A DNA stretch of 64,000 nucleotides from Pseudomonadota bacterium (GTDB taxonomy: Bacteria; Pseudomonadota; Gammaproteobacteria; Steroidobacterales; Steroidobacteraceae). The stretch is taken from NCBI GenBank assembly GCA_021805865.1, contig JAJZDX010000006.1, positions 62,001-126,000 of the forward strand. Direction: 5' to 3'. The translations under genes were made by a program, and so were the position numbers. Of this stretch, positions 1-8,788 are shown piece after piece. Under the pieces are notes generated by a model. It was not told the origin of the DNA. It worked only from the letters and a program-made list of their open reading frames with translations, and did no database searches. The number at the start of each line of letters is the position of its first letter. The first letter of the stretch is position 1.

Positions 1-1321
1 CGTCAGCTTTGCCATCGGCAATCACGCGCAGGGCGTATTTGACCTGGTCCCGGTAGAAAGCGCAAAAAGCGCCGCTGCCACCCATCCCGCCGTTCATTTC
101 GTGCGCCTCGGCCGGACAGGGTGAGCCGCAGAAATGGCGGATCGCGCACTCGCTGCACGGATCGAATGCATCCACGTTCCGTCCGGTCACGGCTGTGAAT
201 GCATCGGAGGTCAGCGCTGCCTCGATGCCGCCATCGGCCAACAGATGGCCTCCATTGAATCGGGACAGACCGATGAACTCACTGCAGGGATACAGGCTAC
301 CGTCCGCGGACAGAGCGAAGAAGGCGCGGCCGGCGCCGCAGGGCGAGATGTCGCACATCAACCGCCGCGCCGTCGGCGCCAGGATGGCGATGAGGATGTT
401 GGCGAAATTGGCCACGACGAGCTTCCTGCCGCTGTCGCGATAGAGTTCGTGCGTGCGGTCGAGAGCGGCAAAGAACGCTCGCGACATCGCTTCGTCGGCC
501 GGCCTGACGTCCCGTGCGCCGGCCAGAGTGCAGCGAACGGCATTGAGCATGCAGGTGGGCACCTTGCGGGCGTGGAACAGCTCAACCATGGCGGTGAGAT
601 GAGGCAAGTTTTCGGTGGTGCAGGTGGCAATAACGCTCCACGAGCCGTAGCCCTGCAGGCGATCCATCGCCGCCAACACCCGATTGTGCACACTCCTGCG
701 GCTCCAGGTTTGCCGGGTGGCGTCGGTGACATCGGCGGACGGACCATCCAGTGACAAACCGATGCTGACATTTCTCGTAGCGAGAAAATTCACCGCCCGA
801 TCATCGAGAAGCGTGCCATTGGTCTGCAGTCCAAAGATGAAATCACCGGCGAACGCGTCGATGGCGGCGAACACGGCGTCCCGGTTCATCAGCGGCTCGG
901 CGCCGTGAAAGATTGCACGAGGTTTGCCCCCTTGCGGCATGATCGAGCGGAAATAATCACGCAGCCGGCTGAGCGAGATGAGCAACTGATCGACGCTCAT
1001 GTGCCCGCCGCTGCGACGCTGCTCCTCGGGCAGATAGCAGTACCGGCAGTTGAGATTGCAGCGCTCGGTCGGATTAAGGTAAACCCCCGACGGCTGCAGC
1101 TCGAAGCGCAGCGCATGCAGTTCGCGCCTGCAGTCATCGGCGTGCCGGCGATAGGCGCCACGAAGCGGACCGCCAGCCAGGGTGTCGGCCACGCGCGTCT
1201 TGTCCACCAGGGCCCAGAAGGCGGTATCGGGATCGAGGATGGCGGCGTAGACGGGGTGGCCGATGTCCAAGGACGTGAGCGTCGGATCGGGATGTGTCCC
1301 GGCCGGAGAGCTGGCGCTCAC
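1..1321 (-). CDS. cbpB: Peptide-modifying radical SAM/SPASM enzyme, CbpB-like (3' end beyond window)
   Basis: Radical SAM enzyme predicted to modify the small peptide encoded just upstream. About 440 residues are visible and the frame is still open at the left edge. The 4Fe-4S motif CNLNCRYC has cysteines at residues 88, 92 and 95. C-terminal SPASM cysteines are present in CDISPCGAG, the later YPC, and CSECAIRHFCGSPC. The start is a GTG whose GTGA overlaps the TGA stop of the peptide gene, so the two are translationally coupled. The pair lies behind a cobalamin riboswitch, the context I associate with the cobopeptide CbpA/CbpB family. Radical SAM/SPASM identity is seen in sequence; the CbpB assignment comes from context and memory, not a database search. 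Confidence 0.8.
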   Translation of the reverse strand, partial: MSASSPAGTHPDPTLTSLDIGHPVYAAILDPDTAFWALVDKTRVADTLAGGPLRGAYRRHADDCRRELHALRFELQPSGVYLNPTERCNLNCRYCYLPEEQRRSGGHMSVDQLLISLSRLRDYFRSIMPQGGKPRAIFHGAEPLMNRDAVFAAIDAFAGDFIFGLQTNGTLLDDRAVNFLATRNVSIGLSLDGPSADVTDATRQTWSRRSVHNRVLAAMDRLQGYGSWSVIATCTTENLPHLTAMVELFHARKVPTCMLNAVRCTLAGARDVRPADEAMSRAFFAALDRTHELYRDSGRKLVVANFANILIAILAPTARRLMCDISPCGAGRAFFALSADGSLYPCSEFIGLSRFNGGHLLADGGIEAALTSDAFTAVTGRNVDAFDPCSECAIRHFCGSPCPAEAHEMNGGMGGSGAFCAFYRDQVKYALRVIADGKAD

Positions 1322-1470
1322 CGGGCGAGCTTCCTGTCCATCAGAACATAGTGCGAGAGGCCGACGCCGTCCGGATTGCAGGTCTTGCGTACGGCAATGG
1401 CCGGGGCGATTGCCGGAGAAGGGCTGGAAACCTGCCGGGTCTGCGGCTTGGTGAGAACGGTCTGGGTCAT
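1318..1470 (-). CDS. cbpA: Small precursor peptide, CbpA-like (substrate of the adjacent radical SAM enzyme)
   Basis: A 50-residue ORF with a strong GAGGAG ribosome binding site 7 bases before ATG. The N-terminal part is Thr/Ser/Pro/Ala-rich, like a flexible leader. The C-terminal part NPDGVGLSHYVLMDRKLAR is the likely conserved core, preceded by the only cysteine (residue 31). Its stop overlaps the GTG start of a radical SAM/SPASM gene. It is the first gene after a cobalamin riboswitch and attenuator, so it should be made when cobalamin is scarce. The product and the modified residues are unknown. Identification as a RiPP precursor is by size, position and partner enzyme. Confidence 0.75.
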   Translation of the reverse strand: MTQTVLTKPQTRQVSSPSPAIAPAIAVRKTCNPDGVGLSHYVLMDRKLAR

Positions 1471-1490
1471 GATCCACTCCTCGGGATGTG

Positions 1491-1550
1491 CACAAACAAA
1501 AAGGGCTCCGGCTGGGCGCACGCGATCGCATGCACCCAGCCGGAGCCCTT
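1491..1550 (-). terminator. Riboswitch-controlled intrinsic terminator (attenuator)
   Basis: A perfect 16-bp inverted repeat (1501-1516 with 1535-1550, arms read AAGGGCTCCGGCTGGG on the plus strand) is followed on the minus strand by a T-rich tract (TTTTTGTTTG). It lies between the cobalamin riboswitch and the peptide start codon, the expected position for a transcriptional expression platform. The peptide ribosome binding site lies just beyond it. Confidence 0.85.
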
Positions 1551-1565
1551 GCCACGACTCCGAAT

Positions 1566-1735
1566 CAGTTCGAGACGTCTTCTGGCTACCGGATCAGCCG
1601 GCTCGCTGCGCCTTCCCGCCGGGGTGATCCCCGTCAGTGGTGGGTCTTTCGACCCTGCAGCGGCCGTCCCCGGATACAGCGGCGGGCCCGCCACGGATTT
1701 TCACCGTGTTCCGTTTCCTCGAACCGAAACGAGCG
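1566..1735 (-). promoter_or_regulatory. Cobalamin (B12) riboswitch
   Basis: Read on the minus strand, the segment has the conserved cobalamin-aptamer blocks in order. The first is a GGAACACGGTG-type segment followed by AAAATCCGTGGC and GGGCCCGC, then CTGTATCCGGGGA. Next come a stem-loop with GGTCGAAAGACC, the CACTGACGGGGATCACC region with GGGAAGG, and the terminal B12-box element GTAGCCAGAAGACG. It sits about 95-265 nt upstream of the peptide start with an intrinsic terminator in between, so B12 binding should switch the operon off. Recognised by eye; boundaries are approximate. Confidence 0.93.
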
Positions 1736-1938
1736 CCCATTTTGGTTCCGGCACCGCCCGTCGTCAAGTCCGAGAGCCAACCCGCCGAGCCCGATTGCAT
1801 CGGCTGACCGCCCTGCCGCCCTCCAGGCAAAATCGGTAGCTTGCGATGGATGGGCGCAGGCTCCCGTTCAAGAGTGGCGGACATCCCCCGTCGATGAGTG
1901 ACCCAAAGTCCAGGATCGCCATTGTCGATGCCGTTGCT

Positions 1939-1976
1939 GCAAGCCCCTGACCGGGGAAATCCAGCCAGGGGCTTGC
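1939..1976. terminator. Hairpin terminator downstream of the DUF4382 gene
   Basis: Inverted repeat with arms GCAAGCCCCTG (1939-1949) and CAGGGGCTTGC (1966-1976), starting 16 bases past the stop of the DUF4382 gene. No long T tract follows on either strand, so termination strength is uncertain. Confidence 0.55.
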
Positions 1977-1991
1977 GAGCCGACCACCGGC

Positions 1992-2936
1992 TTAGAAGTT
2001 AACCGTCGTTGTCTGATTGGCCGTCACGTTCGCGGCGGTACCTGTGGCCGGTATGAACGCCACCGTGCTCGCGCCGGTGCTCGAGGTGCTTGAGCACGCC
2101 ACCGCCACCGTATAGCCGCCTGCGAGCAGGAACTGCTGGTCGTAGCTATAGCTGCCCGAGGACGAGAGCGCAATCTCCGGCTCCACCACCGGAGTCAGGC
2201 TGCTCGAGGGCGTGACGGTACCGGAGAAGATGTACACCTGGGCATTCGGCAACGGGCCGCTACCCGAATAGCCCGCAAGGCAGGCCGAATTGCTCTGCAG
2301 CGTCGGGAGCGACACGGTGCCGCTGATGGTTCCGGCCTGGACATCATTGATCAGGCGCAGCGCCGGCTTGAGGATGTAATCCTGGTTGCCGCCGCCGGAG
2401 GTCAGACCGGGCGGAGCTGTGATCGACTGCTGTAGCATGAAGTCGATGGTGAAGTCGGCCACTTGATTGGCTGTCATGGTGAAGCCCTGAACCAGCTTCA
2501 GTCCCGTCTGGGCGCCGCTCGGGATGACGAGCGGGTATCGTGCCCCATTGATCTCGATGTACGAATTCGCCACCGTACCGTTTGATGAGACATTGAGCAG
2601 CAGGCGGATCCAAGCGTACTTGCCTGCCGGAACGGAAACGCCGCTGAGGAGGGAGGCTTCGTTTCCGTTCTGCTCGTTCAGAAGGTCGATCGTCTGCGGG
2701 CTGTTGAAATTAAAGGTCACGGGATTGCCCCCGCCGCTTGGTTGCAGTTCGACGCCCGTGAAGGAGACGACCACCGCGCTCGCTGAGGTCACCGGACCGT
2801 CGGTGATGCCGAGATTCATGGTGGCAGAAGAGGATGAACTGCCTCCGCCGCACGCAGCCAGCGGCAGCGCAAGGAACGCGAGTGCAGCCGTTCGCAATCG
2901 GCGCCATTCGAACGTGGTGTGCATAAAGTGCCTCAT
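1992..2936 (-). CDS. DUF4382 domain-containing lipoprotein
   Basis: A 314-residue secreted protein. The N-terminus has basic residues, a hydrophobic stretch and a lipobox LAAC around residues 26-29, followed by GGGSSSSS, so it is probably an outer-membrane or periplasmic lipoprotein. Residues about 40-195 look like the DUF4382 beta-sandwich domain (for example MNLGITDGP and the DLL segment before the turn). The C-terminal 110 residues resemble a carboxypeptidase-like regulatory fold (ISGTVSLP ... NAQVYIFSGT). The function of the family is not known. It is monocistronic and faces away from the sulfosugar island. Confidence 0.75.
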   Translation of the reverse strand: MRHFMHTTFEWRRLRTAALAFLALPLAACGGGSSSSSATMNLGITDGPVTSASAVVVSFTGVELQPSGGGNPVTFNFNSPQTIDLLNEQNGNEASLLSGVSVPAGKYAWIRLLLNVSSNGTVANSYIEINGARYPLVIPSGAQTGLKLVQGFTMTANQVADFTIDFMLQQSITAPPGLTSGGGNQDYILKPALRLINDVQAGTISGTVSLPTLQSNSACLAGYSGSGPLPNAQVYIFSGTVTPSSSLTPVVEPEIALSSSGSYSYDQQFLLAGGYTVAVACSSTSSTGASTVAFIPATGTAANVTANQTTTVNF

Positions 2937-3957
2937 GGTGATAAGTCTTCAGCCGTCGAGAGTCTCAGGCCCGTTTTACCTTGGATCTTCCGCAAGACAT
3001 GGAACGTCAGTCGTTCAAAATCGATGACAGGATTCTTCAGCAAACTCCATACGGGCTGTAGCCCAGTCTGACCGGCGGTGGGCAATGGCCGACGAGTGGC
3101 AGGAATTATTGACGTAATGTGCCATTCGCGAGGCAAGGGCTCCATTGATGATACAAGCATATTTGCCGGCGCACGGCCTGCAGCCTACCCTTTTCTGCCG
3201 CCATCTGCGCAAGCGCTCAGCGAAACTGTGAGCTGAGTCCGGACCTGGCTCATCTCATGCTGTCAATGGCTCTGGCGCTTCGGGCGCGCTGGATGTCGAG
3301 CGTAGCGGCGAGATGAGAGAATTCGGACAATCGGAGGCACGGGTGGACCAGTCGCTGTGAAAAGGCTGAGGGTCGTGTCCGGGCCTTGGTGGGAATTGAT
3401 GATTCGTCTCCGGATGCATTGAGCTGTAACAGTGTCATGCGCGACGTCAAGCGTGTCGGGTTGAGCGTGAAGCGTCTGTCACCCATCGGCCTTGCGCGGG
3501 GTGATCTGACCGCTCGCGAGCAGCAGCAAAAAAATTGCGGCGCCTCATCTTCATCACGCACCCGTGAGCCCACATGGCGCACAGGTCCCTTGCAGCGGAA
3601 CCTCTTTGCGTCCGATGAAGACGGGTTGCCGCTCAAGGTGATTCTCGGCAACGCAATGTTGTCGGCGCGCAAGCTCCCGGCGGCTCACGACGGGCGGGGG
3701 GGGCGCTGCACCACCGAACAACGTGCTTCGTGGCGGCCGTTCGTGCGTGTCGGCACCCGCGGGATGAGGCTGACTCAACGTGCCGGCCGCCCGATGACTC
3801 CCAAAGGCCGTCTCACTCAGACTTTGTCCGCGAAGTGCTGACGTGCAAGTCGAGCTGTCGCAATACTCAAGGTCGGCGCCTGGGCGCCATCAGGCCGACT
3901 TTTCGCAAGGATCGGGTGTAGTCAACGCTCCAACGCGCTCAGCAGACTTCCCTGGAC
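2937..3957. other. Intergenic region with no supported gene
   Basis: About 1 kb separates the DUF4382 gene from the sulfosugar island. Open frames here have arbitrary composition and no recognisable motifs. The stretch contains an 8-G run near 3696-3703 and looks like decayed or non-coding island-edge DNA. I see no RNA gene or promoter I can defend. Confidence 0.5.
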
Positions 3958-3958
3958 T

Positions 3959-3979
3959 GATCGGGGTGACAGGATTTGA
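3959..3979 (-). repeat. tRNA-Pro 3'-end-like fragment, possible attachment-site remnant
   Basis: The minus strand of 3961-3979 reads TCAAATCCTGTCACCCCGA, the form of a proteobacterial tRNA-Pro T-loop, 3' acceptor strand and discriminator base, and it continues TCA where CCA would be expected. No tRNA body precedes it. Short tRNA 3' fragments are typical of integrase attachment sites, and this one lies 147 bases outside the sulfosugar island. No second copy or integrase gene was found in the window. Confidence 0.35.
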
Positions 3980-4014
3980 GACGGGGCCGTCCACCCAATT
4001 GCGAGCAGGCGTCG

Positions 4015-4030
4015 CCCCCCCCCCCCCCCC
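4015..4030. repeat. Homopolymer tract of 16 C
   Basis: An uninterrupted run of sixteen cytosines between the tRNA-like fragment and the end of the aldehyde dehydrogenase gene. It lies in no gene. It may be a slippage-prone tract, and its exact length may be unreliable in the assembly. Confidence 0.9.
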
Positions 4031-4125
4031 GACCGAGACGCCGGGCTTCTTCGCGCAGCACGTGGGAGTCTTGGGGGCAACCGGTGCAGAGGATTCGCTC
4101 GATTACATCACCCGGCTGCTTCGGA

Positions 4126-5610
4126 TCAACTGGCCCGGACGGGCGCCTCGATGCCGCCCACGCAGACGTATTTGAGCTCAGTGTAGTCGAGAATTCCATA
4201 CTTCGAGCCTTCTCGGCCGATCCCGGACTCCTTGATTCCACCGAATGGCGCCACTTCCGTGGAGAACAGCCCAGTGTTGAGTGCCACCATCCCGTACTCG
4301 AGCGCCTCAGAGACGCGCCAGCTGCGGGCGAGGTCGCGCGTGTAGAGATAAGAGGCCAGTCCGAACTCGGTGGCATTGGCGAGCGCGATGGCCTCGGCTT
4401 CGGACGAGATTCGAAACAGCGGTGAGACCGGGCCGAAAATCTCCTCCCGTGCGAGGCGCATGTCGGCCGTAGCGTCGAGAAGGACGGTCGGCTCGAAGAA
4501 CGTGCCGCCGAGGGCGTGGCGCTTGCCGCCCGTGATGATCCTGGCTCCCTTGCCGACAGCATCCGAAACGTGCTGCTCCACTTTGCTCAACGCGTTGACA
4601 TCGATCAGCGGTCCTTGATCGGTGGGGCCGGCCAGGCCGTCGCCGACCCGCAGCTGTTCGACCGCGGCCTTGAGCTTGCGTGCGAACTCGTCGTACACGG
4701 CATCCTGGATCAGAAAGCGGTTCGGGCACACGCACGTCTGACCGGTGTTGCGGTATTTGCTCGCAATCGCGCCTTGCACGGCTGCATCGACGTCCGCATC
4801 GTCGAACACGATGAATGGCGCGTTGCCGCCGAGCTCCAGCGAGATCTTTTTCAAAGTCCCGGCGCATTGGGTCATCAGCCGCTTGCCGATGCTCGTTGAG
4901 CCGGTGAAGGTCAGCTTGCGCACCAGTGGATTTGAGCTCATCTCGCCGCCGATCACGGCCGCCTCACCCGTGAGGACATTGAACACCCCGGGCGGAACAC
5001 CGGCCCGGCCCGCGAGCTCGGCGAGCGCCAGCGCGGAATAGGGAGTTTGCAGGGCTGGCTTGCACACGAATGTACAGCCGGCGGCCAGCGCCGGGCCCGC
5101 CTTGCGGGCGATCATGGCGGAGGGGAAGTTCCACGGAGTGATCGCCGCCACGACCCCGATCGGTTGACGCAGAACGATGATGCGCTTGTCCGCGCTCTGC
5201 CCCGGGATGACATCGCCGTACACCCGCTTGGCTTCCTCGCCGAACCACTCGATGAAGGCGGCGGCAAAGGCGATCTCGCCGCGCGCCTCGACGAGCGGCT
5301 TGCCCTGCTCGGCGGTCATCAGTACCGCCAGATCGTTCTGGTGAGCCAGGAGGAGGTCGTACCAGCGCCGCAGAACAAGTGCGCGCTCCTTGGCCGAGCG
5401 GGCCGCCCACGCGGGCAGAGCGCCGGCGGCCGCCTCGATCGCCTGCCGGGTCTCGGCTGCGCCCATATCGGGTACGGTTCCCAGGTGCCCGCCGGTAGCC
5501 GGGTTATGCACAGCGACGGTCGCGCCACTCACTGCATCCTGCCAGCGGCCGCCGATCAGGCACTGTTGCCGCAGCAGTGTCGGGTCTTCGAGTCTCATGG
5601 TTTCACTCAC
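4126..5610 (-). CDS. Sulfolactaldehyde dehydrogenase (GabD-like aldehyde dehydrogenase)
   Basis: A 494-residue NAD(P)-dependent aldehyde dehydrogenase, normal length for the succinate-semialdehyde dehydrogenase (GabD) branch. The catalytic Cys is C293 in NTGQTCVCPNR, the general-base Glu is E259 in LELGGNAPF, and the oxyanion Asn is N161 in TPWNFP. In sulfo-Entner-Doudoroff clusters a GabD-type enzyme oxidises 3-sulfolactaldehyde from the aldolase to sulfolactate. The cluster context (sulfoquinovosidase, SuyAB) makes this the likely role here; the sequence alone would allow succinate semialdehyde. The listed start is GTG, with an ATG four codons downstream as an alternative. It is the last gene of a minus-strand run suyA-suyB-comC-slcC-aldehyde dehydrogenase, 43 bases after slcC. 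Confidence 0.85.
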   Translation of the reverse strand: MSETMRLEDPTLLRQQCLIGGRWQDAVSGATVAVHNPATGGHLGTVPDMGAAETRQAIEAAAGALPAWAARSAKERALVLRRWYDLLLAHQNDLAVLMTAEQGKPLVEARGEIAFAAAFIEWFGEEAKRVYGDVIPGQSADKRIIVLRQPIGVVAAITPWNFPSAMIARKAGPALAAGCTFVCKPALQTPYSALALAELAGRAGVPPGVFNVLTGEAAVIGGEMSSNPLVRKLTFTGSTSIGKRLMTQCAGTLKKISLELGGNAPFIVFDDADVDAAVQGAIASKYRNTGQTCVCPNRFLIQDAVYDEFARKLKAAVEQLRVGDGLAGPTDQGPLIDVNALSKVEQHVSDAVGKGARIITGGKRHALGGTFFEPTVLLDATADMRLAREEIFGPVSPLFRISSEAEAIALANATEFGLASYLYTRDLARSWRVSEALEYGMVALNTGLFSTEVAPFGGIKESGIGREGSKYGILDYTELKYVCVGGIEAPVRAS

Positions 5611-5653
5611 TTACTCTTGGCAGAGCAGGCGGCAGTCGCACCCCGTCGGGCGT

Positions 5654-6583
5654 TCAGCGGCCGCCAAGCGTCTCTCGAACCGCTCTCGCCACCACCTCAC
5701 TCACGCGCACGTTGGATTCCTCGGTCACGCCGGCGATGTGGGGGGTCAACAGCAAATTGGGCAGATCCGGCCAGGCGGCGCCGGTTGCCGCCGTCAGCGG
5801 CTCGCTCTCGAACACATCGAGCGCCGCGCCGCCCAGCCGCCTCGTCCGCAGCGCTTCGATCAGTGCGGCTTCATCGACCACGCCGCCGCGCGCCGCATTG
5901 ATCAGCACCGATCCGGGGCGCATCTGCGTGATCGCCGCCCCGTCGATCAGGTGTCGAGTCTTCGGGGTGAGCGGTATATGCAGGCTGACGATTTCGCTGG
6001 CGGCGAGGAGCGGCGCCAGCTCCTGGCGCTCGATGCCGTGCCACGCCTCGTCGCGCGGCTCGACGAACGGATCGTACGCGGACACCGTCATGCCCAGTGC
6101 GAGCGCTTTGCGTGCCGTCAGGCGCGCAATCGCTCCGAATCCCACCAGCCCGAGGCGTTTGCCGGCGAGCTCCCTTCCGATCAATTCCATGCGCGGCCAC
6201 TGTCCGGCGGCCACCGCCGCCGTCGCGAACCAGGCGCGCCGCAGCAGTAACATGGCGGCACAGATCACATATTCGGCGACCGCGAGATCATTGGCGCCCG
6301 TCGCCGGGCACACGCGGATGTCGCGCGCAGCGCAGGCTGCGACATCTATGTTGTCGAGACCCACCCCAAGCCGGCCGACGACGCGCAGGCCCGGAGCAGC
6401 CTCGAGCAGCGCCCCGCGCACCTGAGTGCGATTACGCACCACGAGCGCGCGGCAATCACTCAGCATTGCGTGCAGACGCTGCGGATGCTCGACGAGCTTC
6501 GGATCGTAGAGCACATCGAATTCGCCCAGGTGTTCCCGGATCGCCGCCTCGTCCATGAATTCGCTTATCACGATGTCGGTCAT
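5654..6583 (-). CDS. slcC: (S)-sulfolactate dehydrogenase, SlcC-like (D-2-hydroxyacid dehydrogenase family)
   Basis: A 309-residue NAD-dependent 2-hydroxyacid dehydrogenase of the phosphoglycerate dehydrogenase type, without a regulatory domain. The Rossmann motif is GLVGFGAIA. The catalytic Arg lies in INAARGGVVDE, the Glu in DVFESEPL and the His in LTPHIAG. In sulfolactate-degrading bacteria SlcC oxidises (S)-sulfolactate to sulfopyruvate, and ComC reduces that to the (R)-isomer used by SuyAB. All three partners are adjacent here. Its ATG overlaps the comC-like stop by 4 bases (ATGA). Family membership is certain; substrate is inferred from the neighbours. Confidence 0.85.
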   Translation of the reverse strand: MTDIVISEFMDEAAIREHLGEFDVLYDPKLVEHPQRLHAMLSDCRALVVRNRTQVRGALLEAAPGLRVVGRLGVGLDNIDVAACAARDIRVCPATGANDLAVAEYVICAAMLLLRRAWFATAAVAAGQWPRMELIGRELAGKRLGLVGFGAIARLTARKALALGMTVSAYDPFVEPRDEAWHGIERQELAPLLAASEIVSLHIPLTPKTRHLIDGAAITQMRPGSVLINAARGGVVDEAALIEALRTRRLGGAALDVFESEPLTAATGAAWPDLPNLLLTPHIAGVTEESNVRVSEVVARAVRETLGGR

Positions 6584-7596
6584 TTCGTCGTGCCCGTCTT
6601 CTCCGCCAGTCCGATGAGCGTTGCGTACAATTGCACGCCCACCTCCACTCCGTGAGCCTGGGCGCGGGCCCGGCTCGCGAGCCGACGGTCGCCTGGAATC
6701 CGCACGCCGCTCTCGGCGCCCATCACTTCAATCAAACCCGACATCCGGGAGGCGAACCCTCCGGCCGACAGCGCATCGGCGTCGAGCGCCAGCAACACCT
6801 GGCCCACGGCAGGCGAGGGGCCCTCGTCATCGAGGAACGAGCTCGCCTCCCAGCCGTAGTGTCCTCCGGCGAGCGCTCCGCAGAGAATCTCCACGATGAG
6901 CGCCAGGGCGGCGCCTTTGACCCCTCCGCATGGCGTCAGGGCACCCGACAGAGCGGCACTCGGATCGGTCGTGGGTTGGCCGGCGCTGTCGATCGCCCAC
7001 CCAGAGGGGATCGTCTCGCCGGCCCTCTGGGCTGCCACGATGCGACTGCGGGCCACCTGGGACAGCGCCATGTCGATGACCAGCGGCGCGCGGCCGGCAA
7101 GGGGGGCGGCGAATGCGATCGGATTGGTTCCCATCATCGGACGGATTCCCCCGGCGAAGGCCATGGCGCGCGGCGTGTTCGAGCACAAGAGGGCCACGCA
7201 TCCTTGTTGCGCCAGGCGCTCGGCCGTGTAGCCGGCCGCGCCGATGTGGTGTGAGCGGTGGATCGTCGCTCCCGCCACCCCATACTCTCGTGCGAGTCCG
7301 GGCAAGGTCTCAGCTGCAAGGTCCAGTGCCGGATAGGCGAAGCCGCGTGCCGCATCGATGCGCACCACCGCGGGGCGCAGTCTCCGAAAACTCGGCAGGG
7401 CGCTTCCGTCGATCTTGCCGGCGCGAACCTGGGCGGTATAGCTCGGGATCCGCCCGAGGCCGTGTCCGGACTGCCCGTCAACCTCCGCTGCCACCAGCGC
7501 GCGCGCGGTCGATGCGCTTTGTCCCGGGGCGGCGCCGCCGGCCGCGAGCGCCCGCTGCGCCAGCTGCTCGCACTCGGCGATGCTGAGCGTAGGCAT
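6580..7596 (-). CDS. comC: (R)-sulfolactate dehydrogenase, ComC-like (Ldh2/malate dehydrogenase family)
   Basis: A 338-residue member of the Ldh2/YiaK malate/L-lactate dehydrogenase family. Diagnostic motifs are SGHGLGRIPSY near the N-terminus, the HH pair in IHRSHHIGAAGYT and the cofactor segment MMGTNPIAFAAP. ComC of bacterial sulfolactate utilisers interconverts sulfopyruvate and (R)-sulfolactate, and with SlcC it epimerises the sulfolactate made by sulfo-ED. It lies between suyB (12-base gap) and slcC (4-base overlap) in one transcription unit. The sequence does not distinguish sulfolactate from malate or lactate; context does. Confidence 0.85.
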   Translation of the reverse strand: MPTLSIAECEQLAQRALAAGGAAPGQSASTARALVAAEVDGQSGHGLGRIPSYTAQVRAGKIDGSALPSFRRLRPAVVRIDAARGFAYPALDLAAETLPGLAREYGVAGATIHRSHHIGAAGYTAERLAQQGCVALLCSNTPRAMAFAGGIRPMMGTNPIAFAAPLAGRAPLVIDMALSQVARSRIVAAQRAGETIPSGWAIDSAGQPTTDPSAALSGALTPCGGVKGAALALIVEILCGALAGGHYGWEASSFLDDEGPSPAVGQVLLALDADALSAGGFASRMSGLIEVMGAESGVRIPGDRRLASRARAQAHGVEVGVQLYATLIGLAEKTGTTK

Positions 7597-7608
7597 GAGC
7601 AGTGCGAC

Positions 7609-8784
7609 TCAAGCGCTGCGATAGAGTTTGGTCATCACGAATTCGCGGTGACCGAGCGCCTCGGCGCAGGTGTAGCGTCCGTTGGCCGTCTGCACGATGG
7701 CTTCGATGAGCGCATCGCCGGCTTGCGCGATGGTCGTTTCCCGCCGGATGACCCCGGAAACATCAAGATCGACATGCTCGCTCATGGTGCGCACGGTGCG
7801 CGGATTGCCGCTGATCTTGATGACCGGCATGATCGGATTGCCGATCACGTTGCCTTGACCGGTCGGGAAGCAGTGCACCACATAGCCGGCTGCGGCCTGC
7901 AGCGTGCAGCACTCGGCCGCGGCGGAGGAGGTGTCCATGAAGTAGAGACCGGGGCCGCGCGCCGGCGCCTCGGCCGGCTGCAGCACGTCGATGAAGCTGA
8001 CCCGCTTGCCGATTTTCTCGAGATTGCCGAGCGCTTTCTCCTCGATGGTGGTCAGACCGCCGGCTATGTTGCCTTTGGTGGGCTGACTGTCGGACAAATC
8101 GGAGGTCTTGTGCGCCTCGATGACTTCCTGCTGGTAGGCATTGAAGGTGCGCATGAACTTCTCGGCGATCTCAGTGCTGGCGGCGCGCGCCGCCGCGAGG
8201 TGTTCTGCGCCCGTGAGCTCGGAGGTTTCGCCGAAGCAGCCGTACAGGCCCGCCGGGATGAGCTTGTCGTACATATTGCCCACGGTTGGACAGGAGGCAA
8301 GTCCGGTCGTGGTATCGCTTTCACCACACTTCGCCGCAACCCACAGGTCGGTGAGCGGGCATTCCTGGCGGACCTTGGCGCTTGCGAGATGCACGAATTC
8401 CTTCGCCTTGCGCGAGGCCGCGGCGACCGTCGCGATGTCGCCGCTCCCTTCGATGGAGAAACCGGCGACGGGCTTGCCCGTCCGGGCGATGCCCTCGACG
8501 ATCTGCTGGGTCCACTGCGGCTCGATGCCGATGACGATGCAGGCGGCGATGTTCGGGTTGGCGCCCGTGCCGATCATGGTCCGGAAGTGCAGATCGAGGT
8601 CCTCACCGAACTGCAGCCGGCCGTAGGCATGCGGCAGCGCGATGGTGCCTTTGATATGTGCCGCGACCGCTTCGCACGCGGCGTTGGAGATGTCGTCGAC
8701 GGGAAGGATCGCGACGTAATTGCGCACGCCGACGCGGCCGTTCTCTCGGCGGTAGCCCCAGATCGTTCGGTTCACAGTTGCCAT
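7609..8784 (-). CDS. suyB: (R)-sulfolactate sulfo-lyase, large subunit
   Basis: A 391-residue protein homologous to the C-terminal catalytic part of altronate dehydratase UxaA. It begins [20 protein letters not shown], the usual start of this family. Conserved cysteines occur in [20 protein letters not shown] and in the AECCTLQAA segment. With SuyA it eliminates sulfite from (R)-sulfolactate, giving pyruvate, the desulfonating step of the island. I chose ATG 8784, 4 bases after the suyA stop, over an upstream in-frame ATG at 8835 that would overlap suyA by 47 bases and lacks family similarity. The UxaA halves being separate genes, next to slcC and comC, favours SuyAB over altronate dehydratase. 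Confidence 0.9.
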   Translation of the reverse strand: MATVNRTIWGYRRENGRVGVRNYVAILPVDDISNAACEAVAAHIKGTIALPHAYGRLQFGEDLDLHFRTMIGTGANPNIAACIVIGIEPQWTQQIVEGIARTGKPVAGFSIEGSGDIATVAAASRKAKEFVHLASAKVRQECPLTDLWVAAKCGESDTTTGLASCPTVGNMYDKLIPAGLYGCFGETSELTGAEHLAAARAASTEIAEKFMRTFNAYQQEVIEAHKTSDLSDSQPTKGNIAGGLTTIEEKALGNLEKIGKRVSFIDVLQPAEAPARGPGLYFMDTSSAAAECCTLQAAAGYVVHCFPTGQGNVIGNPIMPVIKISGNPRTVRTMSEHVDLDVSGVIRRETTIAQAGDALIEAIVQTANGRYTCAEALGHREFVMTKLYRSA

Positions 8785-8788
8785 GATC

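Noticed and set aside
3386-3841. A 151-residue open frame upstream of the island
   Set aside because: No ribosome binding site, no motif, arbitrary composition, and overlapping frames of similar quality in both strands.
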